From Limnoperna fortunei (lineage: Eukaryota > Mollusca > Bivalvia > Mytilida > Modiolidae), in contig OX104117.1 of the NCBI GenBank assembly GCA_944474755.1, positions 57,048,964 through 57,112,963 on the forward strand: a DNA stretch of 64,000 nt, given 5' to 3'. The notes under the pieces are model-generated. The model had not been told where the DNA came from. It was given only the letters and a program-made list of their open reading frames with translations, and made no database searches. Below are positions 12,322 to 26,400 of the stretch, in pieces (the stretch's first letter is position 1; each line of letters starts with the position of its first letter). A program made the position numbers and the translations under genes.

Positions 12322-15300
12322 CTATCTTTTCTTGAAACCATACTTCTTTCTTTCATAAAACAAATCAGTTTTTGCACTCCCAAGATTGACTATCTTTGGA
12401 CATCCATCTCTCTGAAAAAAAACCCAATATGAATAAAATAATTTCAACTAAAAATATTTTGTTCTACTTGAAGGAAGAACTGTATTTTAAAGTAAAACAG
12501 AAATGAATGCAGATGCCTTTAAGGTACACAGTTCTTAATTTTGATTAGAATTAAAAAAAAAGATTTTTCTTCTAATTACATGTAATATAATCATCTGAAA
12601 AATAAACAAACAATATTATATTAAGATTTCAACAACATCTGTCCCATAAATTAAACCTACTTGATAAGTGCACTAGTTCCTTTTATTTTTCAGAAACATT
12701 AGTTTATACTAACTTTATATTTTTCAACAAATAACATCAATTCAGAAACCAGAAAATTGTGAAAATCATTGTCTGTGTTTTTATTACCAATCTTGACAAG
12801 TTTCAGGTTACATTTCTCAAGATTATCTCCCTTTGATAAACTCCTCAGTGCTAAGTTAGGCACTATGTACTTACATCTTTTTCCATTATTGTGCATTCTT
12901 TGCAGTAGTAAGCATCTGACACACCGGGACCACCACAAATGACACACCTCCCCTGATAAGAACCGTAATTGCACTCATCACAGATCCGCACTAAGGTACA
13001 GGGTCTGACGTAGGAATCACATATAACACATTTACCATCACCTATCAGAAACAATGAAAGCAAAGTAGCAAAGGTTTTTTAAAATTATTTTACATAAAAA
13101 TAATACCTGTCTTATTACAATGCAGTCTATGGGTAACACTGCACGTTCCATGTTGTGAGAATTTGACCTATAAATATTACATACATGTAGCCATCATATC
13201 GTTATTCTGGTTGTTGAAATGATTATAGAATTAAAAAAACAATCAAGTACATGTACTATTTATTTGCAATGTCTATGGTTAATCTGAATGTCATAAGGTC
13301 ACATACATAAATCTGAATGTCAGAAGGTCACAGACATAAATCTGACATGTTTTTTTTATTACTGTTTTATTTCGTGTTTAACTTGTAGAATTTTCTAATT
13401 TTTTGCAAAAGACTTTTATGCATAATCTCTGCTCAGACAAATCAGTATTTTATTTACTTACATTTTTCGCATAGTCTTCCTATGGCTGCAAGTATAACAT
13501 AAATACATTAACACCATACACAATAAATAATAATTAAAACACTAACTATTCAAACACATGTAAACATGCCAATACTATTTGTAAAATTAATACAGAGTAC
13601 ATCAATTAATAAAATAGTATGTGTTAAAACAACTTTGCATTGTGTGTAATTGTACTTATATTCCACAGATAGATCTAATGTTTTTCGTCATAATTTAATT
13701 TTGTGTAACATACATACATGAACAAGTACAGTTACTGTTTTATCACCTGTTCATAATTATTAAATAACATGCACTGTACATCTGTAAATAAACACAGGTG
13801 CAGATATAGACATTGAAAATAATCAAGAAACCATGCATTGTTGATAGTTTGGGTATGCATATAAGATTTTGGACCATTGCCAACAAGTTCTGAAATATGG
13901 ACTTAAAAAAATAAAATTGGTTAATTCTGTGGAAAATGATCAAGGACCATGCCACTGAGGACCTGTTGGAAACAACCACCCTGCCACTGAAGCCATCCTA
14001 TGTTTTGGCAAAGTTTTTCAGTTTTCACTTTGAATTTTCGTATCCCTATAGCTACAATATAGGTACCATACATATGTATATAGACTGAAACCTTTTATCT
14101 TTATCTAATTACAACTTTTGGTATCAGGTCACTTCAGTACTTGATTCTGTCATTTCAGTACCTGTTTAATTATTAGTACTGAAGTTAAAAATTATTTATA
14201 GAAGCATAAATAATGGGACAACCTCAACCCAAATTCAAATTGAGGTTTGAATACTGAAAAAACCATAAAAAGGTGCATAAAAACGAAATATATATTGTTT
14301 TTCCAACTGTAATATATACTGATTGATGTTGTTCTTAGTGCTAATATTATGATCCATTGTTATCTGTATTAAATAATATGATTATGTTGTTACATGTAAG
14401 TTTAAATGTTTTGAGCTGCATTGATATCAATAAATTTTAGATGAATGTTGAATTCTTTGCTTCATTGACAAGAAGAATAAATACATGTATGGAGTGATAC
14501 ACTAGATACACTTCTACTTTACTTCTGACCAGGAACATATAAATCAACGGGACTGCAATCTAACGATATCGTATACTTTTCCTTGTTGTGCCACTACTCT
14601 AATTATCGAACAAATGTCGACAGTGATATGATCTTATATACGGCTTTCGTAAGACGCCAATCAGCAATCTGTCTGTTCGAGAATCAGGCACAACGTTTAA
14701 ATATCAATACATTGATGGATTTAATAAAAAAAAAAAATCAAAGAATGTGTCCATGGGACACTGATGCCCCAAACAGGAAGTAGTTGTCCAACAGGTCTGA
14801 AAGTCGCTTAGGACGTACAACTTGTGATACTTAACCACCCTGCCAATTTTCAAATTGTTCTAATGTATGGTCTCTGAGAAAAGCTTGACGGAAATTCTCA
14901 TACTCGTGTTAACACATTTTCAAATCGGCCCAGTCGAAAACAGGAAGTAGTTGTCCAACAGGTCTGAAAGTTGCTTAGGACGTACAAGCTGTGATACTGA
15001 ACCACCCTGCCAAATTTAAATTGTTCTCATGTACAGTTTCTGAGAAAAGCTTGAAGGAAATTCGTACGGACGTACGTACGTATGTACGGACGGACAGACA
15101 TGAGTAAAACTCTTAATGCCCCCCAACATGTCGTCACGGGGCATAAAAAATAAAAAAATAAAAAAACACAATGAAGAAAACAAACAAACCCAAAACAATA
15201 AAAACCATCAGTTTTTATTAATTCTAAAATTAGATTGTTGTACTAGTCCCAAATGAATTCAAAGCTGCCTTGTATGGTTTTATTTGATGTTTATGGCTTT

Positions 15301-17161
15301 CACCAAAGTAGACAAATTATATGAGGACACAGGTATTAGCTACAGTACCTATGGATGTACCCTCATACAACTTATGAAACCGTTGTTTATTTAACCATTT
15401 GTTTGCCACACCTGTGATTATATAACGATTGCTACAGGTGCTACAAATTAAAAAAGAATGGGTTGTAAAAAAATTATTCCAATTAATTTTGAAATTTTTT
15501 CATTATTTACATTTAAAATTGAAGAGTGTCTTGTAAAAAAGAAACTGAAATGAAAATACGTAACAGGATGGAGATATGACCTCTTGGAAAAAATGTTTTC
15601 GAAAAAGGGTCACAAAAGTATGATTTTTCATCATGTTCTTAATTATGACATATTTCTTTGCCTTTTTCAAAACATTATTCTTTCAGAAAAAATGGCGACC
15701 GTTACAATTGACCCATTTCCAGTTATACATAATTTATCTTCCCTTTTACTTCCTGTTAAAAAAACTACGGCTATCATCACTAAAAGACTATGATATTGAA
15801 ATAAAGATTTTGGATTGTTTTTGTATTGTTTGTCAATGCCAATTAAATTTTCATCTAATTAACCTTATTAGTAGATGTTACTATAGCCATAGGCAACAGG
15901 TGAGTTTTAATACAACACAGATGTCAGTGGTAATCTTGTTTATTCAAGCTATAAAACAGCTGGGGTTTTACCTCCAATTAGCATCAGGTAAATAGGGTAA
16001 TGAATATTGGTTAATTAATTAACAATCATGTTTACACAGCAGGCGCTTTTAATAACCTTCCTCACTCAGATATTCACACCTGTCATTCAACTGAAGCATG
16101 AAAATTTATCAAAGACAATTGTCCATTTCAAAAGGTTTAAACAGGATAAACTGCGGCTGTAGCCGAAGTGGACACTACGTGGCGTTTTTAAAATTGGAAA
16201 GTCGTCAATTGCTCACAATTTTAGCTGATTTTAATATTATTAAATGATAAAACATGGTCATGATAATACAACTAGACAAATAAAACACTAAAAATTATAT
16301 ATATAAAAAAATATTAACTGTCACAGGATAATTGCAAAACTTTTAACTGAATTATTGATATCATATTGTTCTAGATACTGTCATTTTTGCTTTCTTGTAT
16401 AATCTTGTTCAAGTCTTGTGCGACAAGGAAATTGTACTTCCTTAACTGAAGACTTTGCGAGTGTCAAATCCCGTTAGTTATACTAGTCCCAGTTCTGACA
16501 TAGATATCATATTAAATGCATTGGTCTTATCTCCACACTGGCAAAAGTGGGCTAAAAAGTTGCTGTTCTGGGAATTCGGCCTAGGTTGCCTCAAAAGCAA
16601 GTTTAATTCGTCTTGTGGAGAATCAGATGCAACAGGCCAATCAATCGACATTTTAATAAGAAATTAATCAAGCATAGGAAACATACTGACATTGACGAGA
16701 CTGAAATTATTATTATTCATTTCACTGGCAATAACTGCACAGCACAGACACATATACTAGTACACTCGAATTTCGGCGATGAAAGTGTGTCGGTTTAACT
16801 GACGTTAATTTCGTTGAAACGCACCAAATTTTATTATTTAGGTGTCATTTGTTTAGAGCAATAAATGCACGATATTTTGAAAGTAATTTAACCTTGGGTT
16901 CATTGTTTACATTGCTGAATGAAAGGAAATCGCCGAAATTCGAGTATGGACGAAATTCGAGTGTGTGACCATACTAGTGGCCACAGTTTAGATATGCTAC
17001 TATTAATCTTTTTCCTGACTTATTATTTAAATGTTAATATATGATATACAAAATGGTATATATACATCTATTGATATTATGTATTTACTTCTGGCATTTT
17101 AATACATACCAACACCTGGTTGTTTTCTGCAGAAAATTAAGTCTGGATGATGCTTTGCCAT
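12322..17161 (-). CDS. PHF5A: PHF5A, SF3b complex subunit, 110 aa, four exons
   Basis: Coding exons on the minus strand are 17161-17110, 13485-13462 (only 24 nt), 13041-12875 and 12411-12322. Splice sites are GT-AG, phases are 1,1,0, and the total is 333 nt. The product starts [20 protein letters not shown] and ends [11 protein letters not shown]. It has the same length as human PHF5A (110 aa) and is nearly identical. Visible differences from the human protein as I recall it are P15 for A, M for Q in the CTIxEKD segment, and A for S in NLGSxKTD. The CxxC zinc-binding cysteines are all present, as is Y36, which lines the branch-site and splice-modulator pocket of SF3b. PHF5A is a small zinc-knuckle protein that bridges SF3B1 and helps recognise the branch point in the U2 snRNP (family knowledge). 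It is divergent with DDX47. Intron 1 (13486-17109) carries repeats. Confidence 0.97.
14748..15144 (-). mobile_element. Short hairpin-headed repeat element (family H)
   Basis: Read on the minus strand, the head is a foldback at 15144-15116 whose stem is ATGCCCC against GGGGCAT. A GTCC/GTAC-rich run follows (about 15104-15065), then a body of about two 167-bp units (AAACAGGAAGTAGTTGTCC at 14771 and again at 14938). The tail repeats the inverted head arm (GGGGCAT) next to a small palindrome (GTGTCC ATG GGACAC in + sense, 14748-14762). This is the same plan as the larger elements in DDX47 intron 8. It lies in PHF5A intron 1. Confidence 0.6.
16753..16979. mobile_element. MITE-like inverted-repeat element
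   Basis: Left end ATACTAGTACACTCGAATTT followed by CGGCGAT. The right side has ATCGCCGAAATTCGAGTATG, then a second CGAAATTCGAGTGTG and CATACTAGT. The ends are therefore inverted copies with a partial internal duplication on the right. It is non-coding and lies in PHF5A intron 1, about 180 bp downstream of exon 1. Confidence 0.6.
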
Positions 17162-17480
17162 GCCAAAATGAAAATGATAGACAACACAAAACGTTTAAGA
17201 TAGAAGGAAATATTTTACTGATTTTCGAACAGAACGAAACTAAAAATGTATCAATGAATATATAATTACTTGTCAAATTAACTTAAAAAATTTGCCACAA
17301 ATACTGTAAAATATTTTTATTTATATAAGTGCTTTAGAAATAGAGTCACACAATTAGACAATGAATATATTATCGGTTTTTAAATAATTACCACAAAATT
17401 TATTTTAATCTGGATTGCTTAAACCCTTTAAAACAGAATAAAATATTATTGTTAATGTAAGCTCTTCATTAACATTGACA
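17162..17480. promoter_or_regulatory. Putative bidirectional promoter of PHF5A and DDX47
   Basis: The 319 bp between the two divergent start codons must hold both 5' UTRs and core promoters, unless non-coding first exons exist elsewhere. It is AT-rich and not CpG-island-like. A TATATAAG-like string near 17324 is a weak TATA candidate. Shared control of a splicing factor and a ribosome-biogenesis helicase is plausible. The promoter call rests on geometry, not motifs. Confidence 0.6.
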
Positions 17481-20400
17481 ATGGGCTCCGAGGAAAATTT
17501 CATTTTAGAAAACAACGTGGGTGAAGAAAATGTTGAAAACGAAGATAAAGTCACTTTTAAATCATTGGTAATACATATGGTTAATCACTTTTACTTGTGT
17601 CTAATATAGGAAACAAAGCTGAAACGTCCCCCGACCCTGCATACCATATTCTTTAGTGTCCTAGACACTTCGTCTACTGCACCAGGACAGTTCTGTAACG
17701 TGTTTGGACACTTCGGCACTTGCTGATACCTGTGTTTTACCTTTTTCCCTTATGTGAATGTGTACGTGTATAGAGTGTAAAAATATAATGTGTTCACTGT
17801 TAAAATATCAGTTTTTCTCACTTCCAACGATATTTCTTCTATATAAATATTCCTTTAACTTTCTTTCACCAAAGTTAACATCTAAAAAATTCAAACAAAT
17901 CTCCAGAATCTCTCCTCTAGACTACACATGTGTCCCTTATCTAATCTAATAATGCATGCGTATTCAACAGAGCGTGATTTAGTTCCATTAATACACCCCC
18001 TGAAACGTAAAACGTTCCCGTACGAACGTTAAACTGACGAACAAAAAACGACATATGAGGACGAAGAACGAACAAACGCTCTTATCGTCCAGACGAACCA
18101 TTTAATAATTACCCAATCAGAGACAAGCTATACGCTTCAATCGTTCGTATGTGGGAAAACGAATGGAGACGCCTATATCATGCTTTGTAAAAATCAAGAA
18201 ACGTTCGATCATTTTAAATAAAATCTTGAGAATCAAGCTGGTTTATAGTAAACAAATAAAAAATTGAAAAGGAATAAATAATAAATTAATTATACTTTAT
18301 TTTCATTAAATCATCATTTAAATGATTTGTGACAGCTCAAACAGGCAATACACACATAAAAAACGTGACAACATAACAAGCCTACGAGAGAATTTGTGGG
18401 GTTGAGTTTTTTTATTAAATATTCATGTTCGTGATTTAGGCTAAACATGGAAATGTTTTAATAATGGACCTATAAATATTTTTTATCACAGTGTAAAAAG
18501 AAACAAGCTTAATCATCCATTTTATTTTGATTACTAACAGTAATTATTACACATTCCCATGGAAGCTTTTATAATTAATCTTTATTGCATATAATGAAAT
18601 GTACTAATCTAACTGTATATTTATTATGTGTTATATATTTGTTTAACCTTATAGTTTCATAAATTAAGGGGTAATTTATTACAAAAATTCTCTATTGGAA
18701 AATGTTCATCAAGGTGGTGTTCAAATAACACATTTAAAATCACATTTGTAATATCACTCCCGAGACCTTTGCAAGAATATTAAAAACCATATTTAACATA
18801 AAAAAAAACTACTGAGACCTTCGAGATACAATTAAAAACTAAATTAAACATATAAAATCACTCCTGATACATAAGAAATGCAATCAAAAACCATAATACA
18901 AATATAAAATCAAATCCTAAGACCTTAGCTATGCAGTTATAAACCATATAACACATACAATTTCACTACTGAGACCTTAGCAATACAATTAAAACCATAT
19001 TTCACATACAAAATCACTCCTGAGACCTTAGCAATACAATTAAAAACCATATTACACCTATAAAATCAGTCCTGAGACCCTAGCAATACAATTAAAAACC
19101 ATATTTCACATACAAAATCACTCCTGAGACTCTAGCAATACAATTAAAAACAATATTTCTCATATAAAATCACTCCTGAGACCTTTGCGATACAATTAAA
19201 AACCATATTACACATAAAATCACTCTTGCATATTTCACATGCAAAATCAATCCGGAGACCTTTGCAATACAATTAAAACCAATATTTCACATACAAAATC
19301 ACTCCTGAGACCCTAGCTATACAATTAAAACCTATATTACACATATAAAATTACTCCTGAGACCTTTGCGATACAATTAAAAACCATATTTCACATACAA
19401 AATCACTACTGAGACCTTACAAGATGCAATATTAAACCATAGCATACTATAATTAACTTCTTTGACCTAACTAAGAGATGCTAAATCAGTCGTGAGACAT
19501 TATATATGCAATTTAAAACCTAGGAAATGAAATGTCTGTATTTCCAAACAAATATTGTGGCATCAAATTAAGATTTTATGCAAGATTATTCAGTTTTATT
19601 AAGTTTGCTGTGTAAACAGCTATTCAGCTTTTGTATCAAATGAAGACAATGTAGGGATGTTTTAAGACTTTAGGATAAAACATACATTTTTAAAAGGTTT
19701 TAGGTACTAAAATAGAAAAATTTCATATGTGTTTATAAAATTTGGAGAGTGTTCAAATAAATCATATTTATTTGTACAACGTTACCTGAATATTGTAGAT
19801 TTACATATAACAAAATAGACGAAGAAAGTATTTCAAATTGTTTATGTTTATATTGAATTGAATTTAAAACATGTTCATGGTTTTAATGAATTTATAGTTT
19901 TAAAATAAATACAATTTATTTGACATTTTAATGTTCAGGTAATTTTAATTTGATAACAGAATGTAGTATTTTCTATCAGACTAACAAAGTGTAAAATATT
20001 TTCTTTTGCGAATGCTGACGAACGAATGAACCTTTATTTTTACTTGTACTGCGCATGTGGACAAACGAACGGTTTTTATATACTTGTTTTGCCCATGCGG
20101 AATAACGAACGGACGAACGGAAAATGATATACGAACGAACGGAAAACGAAATACGAACGCATAAATGGGAACGTTTTACGTTTCAGGGGGTGTAAAAACA
20201 CCCATTTCTTGTTTATTTTCAACATATTTTATAAGATATTGATATTTTATGTTATATTGAGATGCAAATTTTCATCTTTAAATGCATTTCCAGTGCGCAA
20301 ATTCCTCAAGAAATTTTGCAGAATGTTTTAAGTTAAGTTTGATATGAAAAAAGTTTTGACACCCATGCAAACTACACAAAACTTGTCCAATTTACTTAAA

Positions 20401-23400
20401 AAATGTATAAATTAAAAAAAAAATTGTCTAACCTTAGTATATCATTAATGTTTACAGTCCTCTTTGAAGCCGACACCATTTAAATCTATCTTATGGCTTG
20501 TTTTTTTACTTAATGAATTTTTTCATTTGTTACAATTACAAGAAATTGTATTGTTCTACAATAAAGACAATTTATTGATTACTACTTGAATTGTGTTGTT
20601 TGTATTTGACTTATCTCCCCTGTGGTGATTTGCGGTTTTGTCTCTTATTGATTACTTGAATTGTGTTGTTTGTGTTTGACTTATCTCCCCTGTGGTGATT
20701 TGCGGTTTCGTCTTTTATTGATTACTTGAATTGTGTTGCTTGTATTTGACTTATCTCCCCTGTGGTGATTTGCGGTTTTGTCTTTTATTGATTACTTGAA
20801 ATGTGTTGTTTGTATTTGACTTATCTAACCTGTAGTGATTTCATTTTTGTCTTTTATTGATTACTTGAATTGTGTTGTTTGTATTTGACTTATCTCCCCT
20901 GTGGTGAGTTGCGGTTTTGTCTTTTATTGATTACTTGAACTGTGTTGTTTGTATTTGACTTATCTCCCCTGTGGTGATTTGCGGTTTTGTCTTTTATTGA
21001 TTACTTGAATTGTGTTGCTTGTATTTGACTTATCTCCCCTGTAGTGATTTGCGGTTTTGTCTTTTATTGATTACTACTTGAATTGTGAGGCTTGTGTTTG
21101 GCTTATTTCATCTTTATTTTAAATTGGTGAAAATTTTCTGAATGTGCAAGTAAATTTTTTTATACTTACATTACATATTGATGCCAATTATAAGCTACTC
21201 CTTTTATAAAAAGATCCTTTTCCACGCTTATGTCTTTTCCTGAAATATTGATCGTGGATATTTAGCTAAAACAGTCATTCATGTTTACATTGTTATCACT
21301 CCTATAAACTTTACTTAGGTCTTATACAGTTCATGGTCAACTGGCCACCCGGCCGAAAAAGTTCCTTAAAAATGTATATTAAATAAAACCATTAGCAATT
21401 ATTTATTTTAATTAAAATTCTAAGAACTATATTTGAGTCTTAAATAAAAGCTGAAAAGGCATATTGTAAAAGACAACTGTCTTTTCTGTGATATGAATAT
21501 CGTCTGTTGACTGAGTGATTGGGCTGTGGGGATTCCCTTCTGCACATGTTTCTCAAAAGGTAAAAAAGAATCATTTTTAGTAATTTTTGTTCGGGGTTAT
21601 TTTGTGGAACAATTCAACCACCTTCATACCATTTTTTGCAACAGCTTTAAAAAATTTAGTTTTTGCATTGATATCTGCCATGTTGAAATGTCTAAACCTA
21701 TACATTCAGGCCGCAGCATCCAAAATAACCTTATTTATATTGAGGTTTATGTAAATGTCACATCCATGTAATGAGACCTTAGAAGTGAAAATTACCTGAA
21801 CACTATAGGCAGCGTTTTCTTTGTCTATAAAGGAATCATTTGAAGACAACTGTATCAATACTTTATGTTTAAAGCTGCTTAATTTTCACTTTTTTTAAAA
21901 ACTGGACAGACAAGGTTTACTTTGAATATATTGACAATTACAGGGTATAGTAGATGTTTTATGCGAAGCTTGTGAACAGCTGAAATGGAAGGCTCCAACC
22001 AAAATCCAGAGAGAAGCCATTCCAGTTTCATTGCAAGGTAATATTATTATGTTATGACAGGTCGCTATTAGTGCCGGACGCTTGTGCCCTTACCCTTTAC
22101 TGCTATAATAGCATATAACATGTAAGCTGGTGAACTGTATCTTTTTAGGTTCTTTGACAATTTTTTTTTATTTAGTGGACCATAGATGTTTCATCTAGTT
22201 GGTCGGGGCTTTTCACCAGCTTTCTCTTCGAATAAAAACTTGATGCCATAATATAGCTGAAAAATTGCTGAAAATGGCATTAAACACCATTCAAACAAAC
22301 AACACATTTAATTTGATACATAATACACAGTGTCCTACCATACTGGTATGTAATTACCTCCCCTGTTACATTTTCAGAATCATTACCAAGAGTTCTACAT
22401 AAATTAAAAAAAATATCAGGAATATACACTAACTTCTTTTATCATGGTTGCCATCACGTTTCCTAACTTTTAAAATGTTTATGTTTAAAGTGATATAGTT
22501 AAATATTTTTAAATATAGTTTTTTGAAAGTGACTGCCAGATTACTAATTTTTATTATATTTAAATCATTGCAATTCTCATTTCAACACTAGCAGCATCAT
22601 ATTGCCAATCTCTGTCACTGAGTTCACATCTGCTCCAGACATTTTCATATTTTCTATGCTTTGAACTGGTATCCAGTCATATTTTCACTTTTTATGTACA
22701 AAGTCAGATGGTGACCAGCTTACACTGTGTTTGTGTGTAAACATGATAAACATAACGTGGTAAAAAAATATCGAGATTCTTACAAATATGGGAATAAAAT
22801 AAAAAAGGCAACATACCACTACTGGTCAGAATGACCTAGCAAAATTTGTGGAAATAGATACAGATTGGGCCTAACCAAGTAATCACATATTTATTCCGAC
22901 CTGGAAAAGCTTTACTCGCCCATTCAATTATTTAGTGGCCTTGGTGACTGGGCGACTGTTAGTATAAATCCCTGAATATTAACAAAATCTATCTTTCAAA
23001 CAGAGATGTCAACCCCTCCGATTTAGTCGGAGTTACCCCGAATTTTCGACCTAAAATCTGCTCTGATTTTGTTATCTTGTTACTCCGATTTAAAAAAAAA
23101 TCCGGATTTTTTCCAGTCATTGATTTCGATCAAGAAAAATCCAGGTCCCGTATTTGTTGCCACTCAGTTAAAAATGTTTTTCTGAAAGCCCTTATTTACT
23201 GCCAGGAGAGCCCCAGAATGCAGGATTTTGCTTCATTTACCACAGCGTTTTGGGGGGCCTTAAGCGGCCCCCAGACACCCGGCCGTAAAAAACGACGCTG
23301 CGCAGCCCTCATAGTTAAAATTTTTCTGTAATCAGATTTTCCATTGTGTGGGGTTGGCATCTCTGTCTTTCTACTTGGACTATGTGGCTTATCTGTCAGG

Positions 23401-26400
23401 CATTCATTTCCACACAGTTTTGATTTAAAAAAAATGTGCTAGATTTCTCACTTCATTTGATAAAGATAACTCTACCTGTTGATACTTGACACAGGTGTAT
23501 ATCCCTGGTCACTTTTTTATTACCCCCAGTATAAATGCCAAGATTTTTATGATAGTCCATTAAATCTGGAGCAAATGAGTAAACCTATGGTTTTTAATGG
23601 GTTCAGTTATTTGTGTTTTTGGATTTGTTATACACGTTGTGTATTATCTGAATCCATATTTGTAATTGTTTCCCTTGACCTTTGTCTCATTTGGTTTCTT
23701 TGGCCCTTGCTATGATTTTTACACCTTTTTGCACAAGGCTAACTCATTAGTATGACAAAAGCTGTTACATGAAATGCATGTTTATTTAATAACAATTTAA
23801 TGTGTTATTTTAAATGATACATAATTCCAATTTTTAATTTTTAGGCAAGGACATAATTGGTCTGGCAGAAACTGGTTCCGGGAAGACTGGTTCCTTTGCA
23901 TTACCGATATTACAGTCTTTACTTGATAACCCACAGAGACTTTATGCACTGATACTGACACCTACTAGAGAGTTAGCCTTTCAGATCTCTGAACAGTTTG
24001 AAGCTTTGGGAGCATCTATTGGAATAAAATGTGGTAAGTATTTGTTTGGAAATTGTTTCTTCCCTTTATCCTTAATTTCATTATTTAAAATTATGAAGAC
24101 CCATGGTGTTGTTTTAAACAGAATGTATGCTTGTAGTTCATAATGTCACATGTGAGAGAGTATAGTAGTATATTGAAAATATTTGTTGGTATACTTAAAC
24201 TGCATGTATAATACCATAATTATATATAAGGTGAAAATTTTGGACCTAAATACAAAGAGTAGCCCTTTAATTATTTCAGTACGAACAGAAAATTTTAATA
24301 TTGACAATACATTTTTTAAGCAAGGATAATTATTTGATCCATTGATGTCTAGTAAGACTGATGAATTAGTATAAAATATTTTAGAAAAATGTTTCTTATT
24401 TTGTATTTGTTGTGATCATTTTCTGTTATTTCCATTTTTATTTCCTCATTTACAGCTGTTATTGTTGGAGGAATAGATATGATGACACAGTCTCTTATGT
24501 TGGCCAAGAAACCACATGTAATTATAGGTAACTGTTTTCTATAGAAGTTACATTTGTTTCCTTTTGTCTGTCAGTTCTGAAAAGTAAATTGAAGTTCCAC
24601 TTTACCTAAAAGCCACTTTTACATTTTCTGAGGCATTTTTATATCTGGACATATCACAATCTTTGCAGCTTATAAGGTCTGAAATTTGAAAAATCTCAAC
24701 TATAAGGAATTTATATTGTTATAGCCCCCACAAACTTGTTTGGAGGGTATATAGGAATCGCCCTGTCTGTATGTCCATCTGTCCACATCCCTTGTAAGCG
24801 CAACTCCTACCAAACCACGGATATCATTAAGGGGAGATAATTGGACTTGAAAGCGAAGCCGGGTATTGCTTTGTGAGCATGCTCACAGTCCACACTTGTT
24901 ACTTAATAGACTGATCATTAAATAGGGATGTACACTAATGTTTAATTTTATTGTTGATCAGAAGTCTGTTATAACAGAACTTTGAAGTCTATTAATTGAT
25001 TTGTTTACCAGGAATAGTTTTTGCCTGCCATTCAGCCAGAAATATTTCAGCTAGATATATGCCATGAAAATATATTAGAAACAGTTCCCAATTGCACCTG
25101 GTATTCTTATACAAAACATCTGGGTTAGCAAGAATAATCTACACCATAAGCACAGGGGTCACCACACTCTAAAAAAGTAGGGTGGAGTGACTTCTCCTTG
25201 GCAGCTAAACAGGTAGAAGTCATGCCCTGATAGAGAGACTTCAGGAGACACTAGGGAGAAGTCATGGAGACCGTACAAATAATTAATTTCGCAGTAGTTA
25301 CATACATTTTTCATTATTTACATCAATTTCCAGGATTATTTCTCTTGAAACATGTGTTTTAAAACCATAACATGCTTAGAATTAGGTTTTTTTTCATTAT
25401 TATTCATGGTATGCATAGGGACTATTTTTCTACCTACTTCAGTACTTGTAGCCATCCAAGGTATTCACAAATAAAAAATAAATCAACAAAAATATTTGTA
25501 TATGTGTAGACATAAACTTCACTCATGAGTCCTTGTATCATAATATTCCTAACAGTTTGTTATGAACATGCCATGTTTATCTGATCAAATTTCCAAAGAA
25601 GATAGATAGAATAACATTACATTAAACCAAGAAAAAATTCTTCTGTTCAGCACACTTCCACTTTGACAAAGTTGTGCTGATTAAAATTGCTTCATGGGAC
25701 ACCCATCTACAGAACTTATCATGATGTCAATAATTACTATACATCTTTATTCTTTCAAGTGGAGCTCTTATACTCATCAAAAGAAAATTGTTAAAGTACA
25801 ATACTCTTTGAAAGAACTGAAGTTTGAAACCAATTAACAGTGTTTGTTTATAAAAAAAATTATGATTTTTCATTATGGGCCCGATTGGGCCGTTCTACAT
25901 TACTTTTCTTCACTGTTCACTTCCAGTAATTAGTCACATCCGGTAAATAAACAAATGGCGCGTAATACATATGAAAGATGTAAATCGTTTAAAATTATGT
26001 TAAATACGCATATTGTTTGCCGTTTTTTTATTGGAATTACACATTTACTGATAAACTGGTAGTCTGGGTGAAGTATTTGGACCAGATTTTACAAGCATCT
26101 TATGTGAAGTATCGAGCAACTTAAGGGAAATGATGGGGCAACTTCGACTTCGCTTTTGAGGCGCCTTAGGGTGACTTCAGGTCCTAGGAGGGGGACTTTG
26201 TCGCCCACTGCGCCCAGTGTGGTTAGCCCTGTAAGCAGTTTTGTGATTTTGGTTCAACTCAGATATATTAGATGACCTTACATACAATTTCTATGTAAAC
26301 TCTTCTTTTGGCAGTCTTATCTGTATTGTTGCAGCATTTCATAGGAGCCATAGTATCTTATACATCTTTCATATTCACAGAATAATCAGTCTTCAAATAA

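Noticed and set aside
12699..12974. Minus-strand 91-aa open frame
   Set aside because: It reads PHF5A exon 3 in the wrong frame and runs into intron.
17041..17265. Plus-strand 74-aa open frame overlapping 17110-17161
   Set aside because: It is the shadow of PHF5A exon 1 on the opposite strand.
23077..23331. 84-aa open frame in DDX47 intron 2
   Set aside because: It lies wholly inside the inverted-repeat element at 23001-23365 and has no family match or splice context.
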